A program made the position numbers and the translations under genes. This document shows positions 25,945-33,627 of a stretch of DNA of 64,000 bases, one piece after another. Below the pieces are notes generated by a model that was not told the origin of the DNA, searched no databases, and was given only the letters and a program-made list of their open reading frames with translations. Position 1 is the first letter of the stretch, and the number at the start of each line of letters is the position of its first letter. Source of the DNA: an uncultured Lachnospiraceae bacterium (GTDB lineage: Bacteria > Bacillota > Clostridia > Lachnospirales > Lachnospiraceae); the NCBI GenBank assembly GCA_910585465.1, contig CAJUEW010000019.1, positions 1 through 64,000 of the forward strand. Reading direction: 5' to 3'.

Positions 25945-27225
25945 TCATCCGTTCTCAACGGTAATCACCGTATTCATATCATAAAATCCCACCGTATCCT
26001 TATCCGACAGAACGGTCATTCCCACCAAATCATAAAGCCTGTGGTACACCTTAAACTCATCCCCTTCATACCCGGTGCAGCCAAGGGAGATCAGATAATC
26101 GCCGCCCTGCAGATCAATCCGCTGCGTATAGGTGACAATCCTTGTCTCGCCTGCCTCCACAGTTCCTGTCTCCACCCGTTCAAACATACTGTTGGTCCCG
26201 GTAATATCTGTCCCCTGTTTGTTCCGGATAGTAATTGTAAAGATGGGGTTTTTTACCTGTCTGTGAAAAATCAGCTTTGCCTTAATCCGGCAGGCAGAAC
26301 CCTTCTCGATAATATTAGAAAACTGCCCGTACTGATCAATAATACAGAAGTCCACAATCTCAGCCTGCTTCTCTCCATAATCAAGAAGGGCCGGATTTAC
26401 CTCAAAGTGATCCTTCCACGCTTTTCCTTCCTCTGTATGTTTATTAATATCACTCCTGCCGCTCACATCCTCCAGCGTCTCTTCATCCAGTTGATGTACA
26501 AGCAGCTTCTTATACATATTAACCATATCCTTCGGAGAACCCTCCGCCAGCTTCACACCCTTGTTCAGAAGAATCACCCGATCGCAGTATTTCGCAATGC
26601 TGGTCAGGTCGTGGCTGACAAACAGAATCGTCTTTCCCATTTTCTTGAATTCCTCGAATTTATGATAGCATTTTGCCTGAAAAAATACATCGCCCACTGA
26701 CAGCGCTTCATCCACGATCAGAATCTCCGGATCAATATTAATGGCAACGGCAAAGGCCAGACGTACAAACATCCCGCTGGAATAGGTTTTTACCGGCTGA
26801 TGGATAAACTCCCCGATATCCGCAAAATCCAGAATATCCTGCAGACGGCTGCTGATCTCTTCCTCGGAAAAGCCCAGCATAGTGCCGTTCAGATATACAT
26901 TTTCCAGTCCGGTGTACTCCATATTAAAGCCTGCCCCCAGTTCCAGAAGGGCGGAAATACGTCCGTTAATCTCCATATCACCGCTGGTGGCATTCAGAAC
27001 GCCGGTAATAATTTTAAGAATCGTGGACTTGCCGGAGCCGTTGACCCCAATGATGCCTACGGTCTCTCCCTGACGGATACTCATGCTCACATCTCTGAGT
27101 GCGTAGTGCTCACTGTAGCATTTTTTTCTTGTCAGCCCCAGGGAGTCCTTAAGTCTGTCCCGATTCCTGTTATATAATTTATATATTTTTGTAATATGCT
27201 CTAATTTGATTGCCTCGCTGCCCAT
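25945..27225 (-). CDS. wzt: Polysaccharide ABC exporter, ATP-binding subunit with C-terminal Wzt domain
   Basis: Drives export of a lipid-linked polysaccharide across the cytoplasmic membrane together with the adjacent permease. From the ATG at 27223-27225 (AGGAG five bases upstream) it has 426 residues. The nucleotide-binding domain shows Walker A GVNGSGKST near 60-68, signature YSSGMFVRLAF, Walker B ILIVDEALSVGD and the switch histidine in LFVSHD. An extra domain of about 160 residues (about 260-426), rich in beta strands (ITIRNKQGTDITGTNS, IDLQGGDYLISLGC), matches the layout of Wzt proteins that recognise the non-reducing end of the glycan. That matters because a WbdD-like end-modifier lies 74 bases downstream. 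Confidence 0.92.
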   Translation of the reverse strand: MGSEAIKLEHITKIYKLYNRNRDRLKDSLGLTRKKCYSEHYALRDVSMSIRQGETVGIIGVNGSGKSTILKIITGVLNATSGDMEINGRISALLELGAGFNMEYTGLENVYLNGTMLGFSEEEISSRLQDILDFADIGEFIHQPVKTYSSGMFVRLAFAVAINIDPEILIVDEALSVGDVFFQAKCYHKFEEFKKMGKTILFVSHDLTSIAKYCDRVILLNKGVKLAEGSPKDMVNMYKKLLVHQLDEETLEDVSGRSDINKHTEEGKAWKDHFEVNPALLDYGEKQAEIVDFCIIDQYGQFSNIIEKGSACRIKAKLIFHRQVKNPIFTITIRNKQGTDITGTNSMFERVETGTVEAGETRIVTYTQRIDLQGGDYLISLGCTGYEGDEFKVYHRLYDLVGMTVLSDKDTVGFYDMNTVITVENG

Positions 27226-27303
27226 AGACACTCCTATAAATACCTCTTACCTGTCATTTCACGGTATATCCGCCCTTTTATCATTCTCCTGAGCCGCCCA
27301 AAG

Positions 27304-28116
27304 CTAGAGCACATCCGCAAAATGTACCTTCAGCCGGCTGAATACATGGCTTCCGGCCGCCCAGACCAGAGCCGTGATTCCCCAGAAATAAAAATTCATC
27401 CATCCCAGCTGCGCAACAGAACCGGTCCGAAACAACGCCGCACGATAACCATATACAATGTAGCACAGCGGATTCAGCTTCAGTATTGCCAGAAACGGAT
27501 ACTTTGCCAGAAGGTCCTCCAAAGACCACATAATCGGTGTCATCCAGATACCTACCTGTAAAAAAATATTGATAATCTGGCTTAGATCTCTGAAGAACAC
27601 AACGAGAGAGCTGGTCAGCATACACAGTCCGGTAACAAATATCATCAGACTGGCGCTGAAATAGACGACCTTAAGCGTATGAACCCCCGGCCAGTATCCG
27701 TACAGCGCAAACAAAAGCACCATAAACAACACAAAAAAGCCATGAATAAACAGTGCAGCCGTCGTCTTCACCAGCGGAAGAATGTCAATATTAAACACAA
27801 CCTTCTTTACCAGATAGTTATATTCCAGCAATGCGTTCGTCCCGTTGCTTAAGCTTTCGGAAAAGTAAAACCACGGCACAATACCGCTCACCAGCCACAG
27901 AACAAAAGGAACCTGGATCCCCTGCTTTAATTCCGCCGTGGCGTTATTCAGACCAATCTGAAATACAAACCAGTACACCAGCACAATCACGACCGGCTGG
28001 ATCATGGCCCATACCACACCAAAATAGGAGCCCGCATACCGGGTCTTAAAATCATTTCTGGAAAGCTTCCAGATCAGTCTGCGGCTTTTCCAAAAGTCTC
28101 TAAACATATGAACCAT
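27304..28116 (-). CDS. wzm: Polysaccharide ABC exporter, permease subunit
   Basis: Membrane half of the Wzm/Wzt exporter, 270 residues from the ATG at 28114-28116, chosen because AAGGAG sits seven bases upstream; the open frame continues upstream into rfbC. It has about six transmembrane helices of the ABC-2 type, with the N-terminal amphipathic helix RRLIWKLSRNDFKTRYAGS, FGVVWAMIQPVVIVLVYW, and a C-terminal LNPLCYIVYGYRAALF. These are usual for TagG/Wzm proteins. It begins 11 bases after rfbC and is followed by wzt, so the pair is co-expressed with dTDP-rhamnose precursor genes. Confidence 0.93.
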   Translation of the reverse strand: MVHMFRDFWKSRRLIWKLSRNDFKTRYAGSYFGVVWAMIQPVVIVLVYWFVFQIGLNNATAELKQGIQVPFVLWLVSGIVPWFYFSESLSNGTNALLEYNYLVKKVVFNIDILPLVKTTAALFIHGFFVLFMVLLFALYGYWPGVHTLKVVYFSASLMIFVTGLCMLTSSLVVFFRDLSQIINIFLQVGIWMTPIMWSLEDLLAKYPFLAILKLNPLCYIVYGYRAALFRTGSVAQLGWMNFYFWGITALVWAAGSHVFSRLKVHFADVL

Positions 28117-28127
28117 ATGGGTTCTCC

Positions 28128-28679
28128 TTACCTTCTCAGTTCTTCGATACCGCCCCACTTCTGATCCTTCTCGGAGATAATCAGCTCCATCCCCTCCGGA
28201 ACAGGCCATTCCACACCAATTTTCGGATCATTCCACATCATGCCGCCTTCGTCGTTAGGATGATAAAAATCCGTACATTTATAGACAAATTCCGCATAAT
28301 CAGAAAGTACCAGAAAGCCGTGGGCGAAATTTTTAGGAATAAAAAACTGCTTCTTATTTTCCGCAGACAGTACCGTACCGTACCATTCTCCATAGGTTTC
28401 GGAACCCGGACGCAGATCCACCGCCACATCAAATACCTCTCCGCTGACCACGCGCACCAGCTTGTCCTGAGGATAATGAATCTGAAAATGCAGTCCCCGC
28501 AGCACTCCTTTTTTGGAACAGGACTGATTGTCCTGTACAAAATTCATATCAAGCCCCGCCGCCGCATAATCTTTATAATTATAGGTTTCCATAAAGTAAC
28601 CGCGTTCATCCCCAAACACCGCCGGAGTAATAATCTTCAGTCCCTCAATCCTGCAGGTCTCTACCGTAATCTTTCCCAT
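28128..28679 (-). CDS. rfbC: dTDP-4-dehydrorhamnose 3,5-epimerase
   Basis: Third enzyme of dTDP-L-rhamnose synthesis: double epimerisation of dTDP-4-keto-6-deoxyglucose. The 183-residue cupin shows FGDERGYFMETYN near 22, FVQDNQSCSKKGVLRGLHFQ (containing the catalytic His), VRVVSGEVFDVAVDLR, FIPKNFAHGFLVLSD and YKCTDFYHPNDEGG, all family hallmarks. It lies 31 bases after rfbA and just ahead of wzm. The reductase RfbD, needed to finish dTDP-rhamnose, is not in this window. Confidence 0.97.
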   Translation of the reverse strand: MGKITVETCRIEGLKIITPAVFGDERGYFMETYNYKDYAAAGLDMNFVQDNQSCSKKGVLRGLHFQIHYPQDKLVRVVSGEVFDVAVDLRPGSETYGEWYGTVLSAENKKQFFIPKNFAHGFLVLSDYAEFVYKCTDFYHPNDEGGMMWNDPKIGVEWPVPEGMELIISEKDQKWGGIEELRR

Positions 28680-28710
28680 CTTCTATATTCCTTCCTAAAC
28701 TCAATCAATC

Positions 28711-29580
28711 CTACAGCCCGTTGGCTACCTCCACCAGATACTGCCCGTAAGCCGTTTTCATCAAAGGCCCGGCCAGCTTCAGAAGCTGTTCCTTATCAAT
28801 AAATTTTCTCCGGTAAGCAATCTCTTCTATACAGGAAATATACAGCCCTTGTCTTTTCTGAAAAGCAGCCACAAAATCTGCAGCGTCCAAAAGCGCGTCA
28901 TGATTCCCTGTATCCAGCCATGCAAATCCACGGCCAAGGGTTTCCACACGCAGAATGCCTCTTCTCAGATATTCATTGTTGATACTGGTGATCTCAATCT
29001 CTCCCCGCGCCGAAGGCTTTACATTCTTCGCAATCTCCACCACGTCATTGTCATAAAAATACAGCCCCGGCACTGCATAGTTGGATTTGGGATGCTCCGG
29101 CTTCTCCTCAATGGAAACTGCCATCCCGTTTTCATCAAATTCCACTACGCCGTATTCCCTCGGATCACGCACATAATAACCGAAAATCGTCGCTCCCTCT
29201 TCACGGGACGCCACCTGCTTAAGTACCTGGGAAAAGCTTTGTCCATAAAAAATATTGTCTCCCAGAATCAGAGCCACACAGTCCTTTCCAATAAAATCCG
29301 CGCCAATAATAAACGCGTCCGCAAGCCCCCTGGGCTGCTCCTGGACAGCATACTCAAATCTCATGCCAAGCTGGCCTCCGTCGCCTAACAGCTCCTCAAA
29401 TACCGGCAGATCCCTTGGAGTGGAAATAATCAATATTTCCCGGATACCTGCCAGCATCAGAATGGAAAGCGGATAATAAATCATCGGTTTGTCATAAACC
29501 GGCATAATCTGTTTGGATACAGCCTTGGTAAGCGGATACAGTCTTGTACCGGAGCCGCCTGCTAAAATAATACCTTTCAT
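28711..29580 (-). CDS. rfbA: Glucose-1-phosphate thymidylyltransferase
   Basis: First enzyme of the dTDP-sugar pathway: glucose-1-phosphate plus dTTP gives dTDP-glucose and pyrophosphate. The 289 residues have the nucleotidyltransferase start GIILAGGSGTRLYPLT, then VSKQIMPVYDKPMIYYPL, ALILGDNIFYG, VVEFDENGMAVSIEEKP, and GRGFAWLDTGNHDALL, all typical of RmlA. It follows the 325-residue secreted protein gene by 17 bases. Length and motifs are normal. Confidence 0.97.
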   Translation of the reverse strand: MKGIILAGGSGTRLYPLTKAVSKQIMPVYDKPMIYYPLSILMLAGIREILIISTPRDLPVFEELLGDGGQLGMRFEYAVQEQPRGLADAFIIGADFIGKDCVALILGDNIFYGQSFSQVLKQVASREEGATIFGYYVRDPREYGVVEFDENGMAVSIEEKPEHPKSNYAVPGLYFYDNDVVEIAKNVKPSARGEIEITSINNEYLRRGILRVETLGRGFAWLDTGNHDALLDAADFVAAFQKRQGLYISCIEEIAYRRKFIDKEQLLKLAGPLMKTAYGQYLVEVANGL

Positions 29581-29597
29581 TGCAAAAATCCTCCTTA

Positions 29598-30575
29598 TTA
29601 TTCTCCCTTTATGGCGCGCAACAGCAAATCACAGTCCGTCAGAAAATTTCTGGCAAATAAAAAGTAAAGCTGTCCGCCGATTTCTTTTACTTCATAGAGC
29701 CTCACTGCCTGATTATCCGGCACCGCAGACCGCTGATAAATCCGGACTGGTTCAAAATCCGGCGTATAATCCGCATAATAAACAGACGCGCCCTGATAGC
29801 TCTCTCCCACACAGGCATAATCACTGCTCACATAAAGCCTCCAGCCCGTCTCTGTCCGTTCACAGCCTGCCATCTCATTATCTGCTCCGGCGGGAAGCAG
29901 CTCCTTTGCTTCGCTCCATGTCTCTCCTCTGTCCCTGGAGATCATCACACAGATGGCTGACGGCCCTTTGTCATATTCCTCTCTCTCAAAAAAATAATAG
30001 AGTACGCCGTCCGTATAACGGATATCCCCGTCCTCCAGATTCTTTCTGAGACTGATGATGTCTGTCACAAACTCCCAGTCCTCCAGATTTTCGGAACGGT
30101 ATAATTTTACCGTATAAAGGCCATTATCTCCCTCCGGTTCCGGATTATTGATCGTCCCGTCAATGGTTGTATGGGTCAGAAGCCAGTCGTCCCCTGCTCT
30201 CACAATAATCGGATCAATGGCCAAAGTATCCGTTACGAGCGCCGTATGATCCTCCTGTATTTCATAATTTTCGGACAGACGCAGAATATGAGTTTCATTG
30301 GCATGGTTGCTGTAAGCAACTACGTGCTCCCCGTCCTGTGCGTAAATCCAGGACGCAGACAGGCCGTCAAGCTTGCTTACTGTCTCCCCTTCCAGATTCA
30401 GGATGCAGATTCCTTCCTCCACACTGGTAATAATCTTATCTCCCAGAAATTTGGCGTCCGCATTATGGAACCTGGAAAGGGTAAAGCCATTCTCCTCTGT
30501 TCCCGTACGTCCGAAGATAAATGCCAGACCGCTCAGCAGTATTCCCAGCACAGGAACCCACAGTTGTTTCTTCAT
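29598..30575 (-). CDS. Exported beta-propeller-like protein with an Asp-box (sialidase-like fold)
   Basis: A 325-residue protein with an N-terminal signal or anchor (LWVPVLGILLSGLAFIFG, about 4-21) and a repeated beta-strand pattern suggestive of a propeller. One clear Asp-box, SRDRGETWSEAKELL near 228, is the BNR repeat found in sialidases and related glycan-binding proteins. No complete sialidase active site (Arg triad) was recognised. It sits between rfbB (58 bases away) and rfbA (17 bases away), an odd spot for a non-precursor gene, which suggests a role in surface-glycan handling. The function is not known; glycoside hydrolase or carbohydrate-binding protein are both possible. Confidence 0.65.
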   Translation of the reverse strand: MKKQLWVPVLGILLSGLAFIFGRTGTEENGFTLSRFHNADAKFLGDKIITSVEEGICILNLEGETVSKLDGLSASWIYAQDGEHVVAYSNHANETHILRLSENYEIQEDHTALVTDTLAIDPIIVRAGDDWLLTHTTIDGTINNPEPEGDNGLYTVKLYRSENLEDWEFVTDIISLRKNLEDGDIRYTDGVLYYFFEREEYDKGPSAICVMISRDRGETWSEAKELLPAGADNEMAGCERTETGWRLYVSSDYACVGESYQGASVYYADYTPDFEPVRIYQRSAVPDNQAVRLYEVKEIGGQLYFLFARNFLTDCDLLLRAIKGE

Positions 30576-30632
30576 ACTGTTTCCTCAATGAATGCAAAGG
30601 GGCAGTACCCTCAGATACTGCCGGTTTTCTGC

Positions 30633-31709
30633 TTATTGATACATCTCCTCGTAATATTTCTGATAATCCCCGCTGGTCACATTTTTCATCCATTCCTCGT
30701 TTTCAAAAAACCATTGAATGGTCTTTCTGATTCCCTCCTCAAACATTGTCTCAGGATACCAGCCGATCTCAGACTTAATCTTATCCGGTGCAATCGCGTA
30801 CCTGCGATCATGACCCTTTCGATCCGTCACATACGTAATCAGCTTTTCACTGACCAGAGCCTTTCTTGGATCCTCGTCCGGAAGCATATCCCGCAGGGTG
30901 TCCAAAATAATATGAATAATCTGAATATTCTGTTTTTCATTGTGCCCGCCGATATTATAGCGTTCGCCCAGCCGTCCTTTTTCCTGTACCATATCAATGG
31001 CCTTGGCATGATCATCCACATACAGCCAGTCGCGCACATTTTTGCCGTCGCCGTATACCGGAAGCTGCCTGCCGTGCAGCGCATTGTTGATAACAAGCGG
31101 AATTAATTTTTCCGGAAACTGGAACGGTCCATAATTATTGCTGCAGCTTGTAATATTGCACGGGAATTTGTAGGTGTCAAAATATGCCTTTGTCAGCATA
31201 TCCCCGGACGCCTTGCTGGCCGAATAGGGGCTGTGCGGAGAAAACGGGGTGGTCTCATAGAAATACGTATCTCCGTCATCCAGAGAACCGTACACCTCGT
31301 CTGTGGATACATACAAAAACTTCTTGTCCTCTTTGTAGCTGCCGTCCGGCAGCTCCCATGCCGCCCTGGCTGCATTCAGCATGACCAGAGTTCCCAGTAC
31401 ATTCGTCTTTACGAATACATCCGGGTCCTTGATGCTTCGGTCCACATGGCTCTCTGCCGCAAAATGGACAACGCGGTCAATGTCATTCTCTTCAAAAATC
31501 TTTGCAACGGTCTTACTGTCACAGATATCTGCTTTTATAAATGTATAATTGGATCTCTTCTCTACATCCTTTAAATTTTCCAGGTTTCCCGCATAGGTCA
31601 GACAGTCCACATTAATAATGCGGATATCGTCGCCGTATTTACGGAACATATAATGAATGTAGTTGGAACCAATGAATCCTGCTCCTCCGGTTACGAGATA
31701 GGTTCTCAT
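30633..31709 (-). CDS. rfbB: dTDP-glucose 4,6-dehydratase
   Basis: Second enzyme of dTDP-rhamnose synthesis, converting dTDP-glucose to dTDP-4-keto-6-deoxyglucose with bound NAD. The 358-residue extended SDR shows VTGGAGFIGSNYIHY at the start, VHFAAESHVDRSI, STDEVYGSL (catalytic Thr-Asp-Glu), PYSASKASGDML (catalytic YxxxK) and NNYGPFQFPEKLIP. It is the first gene of the 20-32 kb operon and has a very good promoter about 60 bases upstream. The gene order rfbB, 325-residue protein, rfbA, rfbC is unusual but functionally coherent. Confidence 0.97.
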   Translation of the reverse strand: MRTYLVTGGAGFIGSNYIHYMFRKYGDDIRIINVDCLTYAGNLENLKDVEKRSNYTFIKADICDSKTVAKIFEENDIDRVVHFAAESHVDRSIKDPDVFVKTNVLGTLVMLNAARAAWELPDGSYKEDKKFLYVSTDEVYGSLDDGDTYFYETTPFSPHSPYSASKASGDMLTKAYFDTYKFPCNITSCSNNYGPFQFPEKLIPLVINNALHGRQLPVYGDGKNVRDWLYVDDHAKAIDMVQEKGRLGERYNIGGHNEKQNIQIIHIILDTLRDMLPDEDPRKALVSEKLITYVTDRKGHDRRYAIAPDKIKSEIGWYPETMFEEGIRKTIQWFFENEEWMKNVTSGDYQKYYEEMYQ

Positions 31710-31765
31710 AAAATGTCCTCCATGAAATCGTATTCTTTCCAGTTTTTTGCTTTACATTTTGGTTG

Positions 31766-31794
31766 ATTATATCATTATTACAAACTTATTACAA
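31766..31794 (-). promoter_or_regulatory. Promoter of the rfbB-led polysaccharide operon
   Basis: Minus strand TTGTAA (31789-31794), 17 bases, perfect TATAAT (31766-31771). It would transcribe rfbB through gtrA, since all later gaps are under 75 bases. Confidence 0.75.
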
Positions 31795-31817
31795 GTGGTG
31801 TTCCGTTTCCGCATCCG

Positions 31818-31846
31818 TTTACATTTCCTCAGGCACATGATATATT
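31818..31846 (+). promoter_or_regulatory. Promoter of the GT39-type transferase gene
   Basis: Plus strand TTTACA (31818-31823), 17 bases, TATATT (31841-31846), with the transcription start predicted about 20 bases ahead of the gene. It is back to back with the rfbB promoter, 24 bases apart, so a regulator bound between them could act on both. Confidence 0.65.
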
Positions 31847-31874
31847 TAACACATCAAATTATCCGGAGGATCGT

Positions 31875-33374
31875 ATGATTATGAAACAATTTTATAACAG
31901 CCTGCTTGGACTGGCTGAAAAATATTACTGGATATTCTTTATTATACTGTCCGCCGTAACAGGTTTTTTATGCTTCCGCTGTCTTGGGATCGGCGCCATT
32001 GATTCCTGGGATGAGGCGCGGCACGGCATTTCCGCCTATGAAATGATCCAGAGCGGAAACTATCTGGTCAATACCTTTGCAGGGGAGACAGATTACTGGA
32101 ATGTAAAGCCGCCTCTTTCCTTTCTGACCGTTGCGGCGGGCTTTTTCCTGTTCGGCTATACGGCAGTAGGATTACGGTTTTTCTCCGCGCTGGCCTACCT
32201 GCTGACGACCGTCTGCACCGGAATATTTGCCAGACGCTACGGAAGGCTGGCATCTCTTCTGTCCATGGCATTTTTAACGGCCAATTATTTTCCGTTCAAA
32301 GCTCATCTGGCCCGCGCGGGGGATGCGGACAGCCTGTATCTTCTGCTGTTTACCTCCGCCATGCTCGCCATGCTGAAAATCCGGGAAAACCAGCGCTGGC
32401 TCTGTCTCTGCGGATTATGCTTTTCCCTGGCATTTTTAACAAAAAGCTTCCATGCCCTTATGATTGCCGCTGTAGGAGGACTGTTCCTTCTGATATCCGG
32501 GGAGCTCAAAAGACTGCGTCCCCGCATATGGGCGGGATTTCTCGCCTCCTCCTTTCTTCCCATCCTGATTTGGGGCATTCTGCGTTTTCAGTATGACGGG
32601 ACCGCCTTTTTTCTTAAAATGTATGAGGCGGACATCGCCGGACGGACAGCTTCAGGCGGGCTGGAAGGACATGGTCTCCCCTTCGGCTTCTATCTGGACT
32701 CTGTTTTCTGGAACTTTCATTATATATACGGCTTCCTGAGTCTGATTGTCCTTCTCGGCATCCTTTTCCTGCTGATCCGCCCTCTTCGGAAACCGGATAC
32801 TCCTATGCCGGACACAGACCTTGCAGGAATCCTTTTATGGCTTTTCCTGCCCCTGGCTGCTTTCTCACTGGTATCTACAAAGCTGATGTGGTATGTATAT
32901 CCCTGCATTGTCCCTCTCTGTCTGCTTGCCGCCGCTTTTCTTTCTCATTTTCTGAAATCGCCGGGAATTCCCGGATGGCTGCTGCTTTTCAGCCTTGCGG
33001 CGGTCAGCGGGGGCACAGCAAAATTTGTCCTGGCAAATTATATGGACAATGTGCGCGGCGCCTGCTCCAATGCTCTTCAAACCTTTGTGATGGAGCAGTT
33101 CAGCCGTGAAGATGCCCTGGCAGGCTCTTTCGTCTATCTGGATGCCTACGATCCGTTCCTCTATGCCAATACTACCGACTGGGAGCAGAATATGCGCCTG
33201 CTGGGTATGCTGGAAGGAGATCTGAACTGTAAGGACGGAGGCGCGGAGGCATTTTTATCCGCCCGGGAAGGCAGCCTTCTGATTCTGTCCATCCCGTTTC
33301 TGGAGGATTATCCGGAGCTGAAGTCATACGAGTTTGTGGCGGACAACGGACAGTATCTTTTAATAAAAAAATAA
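31875..33374 (+). CDS. GT39-family (ArnT/PMT-type) membrane glycosyltransferase
   Basis: Polyprenyl-phosphate sugar-dependent transferase acting on the outer face of the membrane. The 499 residues begin with a short cytoplasmic end and a transmembrane helix, then AIDSWDEARHG with Asp43 and Asp46-Glu47 in the first outer loop, the catalytic acidic motif of GT-C enzymes; VKPPLSF follows near residue 77. About ten more hydrophobic helices occupy 80-390, and a soluble C-terminal domain ends the protein. The ATG at 31875 has GGAGG five bases upstream. It is transcribed alone, divergent from the rfbB operon, so decoration of that polymer or of proteins is possible; the acceptor is unknown. Confidence 0.85.
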   Translation: MIMKQFYNSLLGLAEKYYWIFFIILSAVTGFLCFRCLGIGAIDSWDEARHGISAYEMIQSGNYLVNTFAGETDYWNVKPPLSFLTVAAGFFLFGYTAVGLRFFSALAYLLTTVCTGIFARRYGRLASLLSMAFLTANYFPFKAHLARAGDADSLYLLLFTSAMLAMLKIRENQRWLCLCGLCFSLAFLTKSFHALMIAAVGGLFLLISGELKRLRPRIWAGFLASSFLPILIWGILRFQYDGTAFFLKMYEADIAGRTASGGLEGHGLPFGFYLDSVFWNFHYIYGFLSLIVLLGILFLLIRPLRKPDTPMPDTDLAGILLWLFLPLAAFSLVSTKLMWYVYPCIVPLCLLAAAFLSHFLKSPGIPGWLLLFSLAAVSGGTAKFVLANYMDNVRGACSNALQTFVMEQFSREDALAGSFVYLDAYDPFLYANTTDWEQNMRLLGMLEGDLNCKDGGAEAFLSAREGSLLILSIPFLEDYPELKSYEFVADNGQYLLIKK

Positions 33375-33410
33375 AAACCATTGACTTTCTTACGGGACTG
33401 GTTTTATAAT
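33374..33410 (+). promoter_or_regulatory. Promoter inside a 7-bp inverted repeat, upstream of the small ORF and rtcB
   Basis: TTGACT (33381-33386) and perfect TATAAT (33405-33410) are 18 bases apart. AAAACCA (33374-33380) and TGGTTTT (33399-33405) form a perfect inverted repeat that brackets the promoter, a likely repressor or activator site. Confidence 0.65.
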
Positions 33411-33459
33411 CCGGATCAGAACTGACAACTATGATCGTATTTAAGAAAGGAGGACAATT

Positions 33460-33543
33460 ATGACATATAATAACCAGTTTTCAAATGTAACCACTCTTAT
33501 TACACTCTGCAGAGGTCTGATTGTCCCGCTTTTCATCGGATAA
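33460..33543 (+). CDS. 27-residue ORF resembling the N-terminus of a CDP-alcohol phosphatidyltransferase
   Basis: ATG at 33460, preceded by AAGGAGG six bases upstream and a strong promoter, encodes a peptide ending at TAA 33541-33543. The part VTTLITLCRGLIVPLFIG looks like the first membrane helix of PgsA-type proteins (pattern NxxTxxRxxxxPxF). Nothing homologous to the rest of such an enzyme follows, so it is either the stub of a deleted gene whose promoter was kept, or a small membrane peptide. The next gene is rtcB, 84 bases on. The quality of the translation signals makes expression likely; the function is unknown. Confidence 0.5.
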   Translation: MTYNNQFSNVTTLITLCRGLIVPLFIG

Positions 33544-33627
33544 TCACAAAAGAGCCTCCGGTTTCTTTTGACATCCTTCTGCAGTCTCACAAGGATTTTT
33601 ATGCCTTCCTGACAGAAAGGATTTTTT

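Noticed and set aside
28117..28209. N-terminal extension of Wzm into rfbC
   Set aside because: The extension is a shadow of rfbC; AAGGAG lies correctly before the ATG at 28116 and the family N-terminus begins there.
30171..31106. Plus-strand frame spanning rfbB and the secreted protein gene
   Set aside because: It crosses two real genes and their intergenic gap and resembles no protein family.
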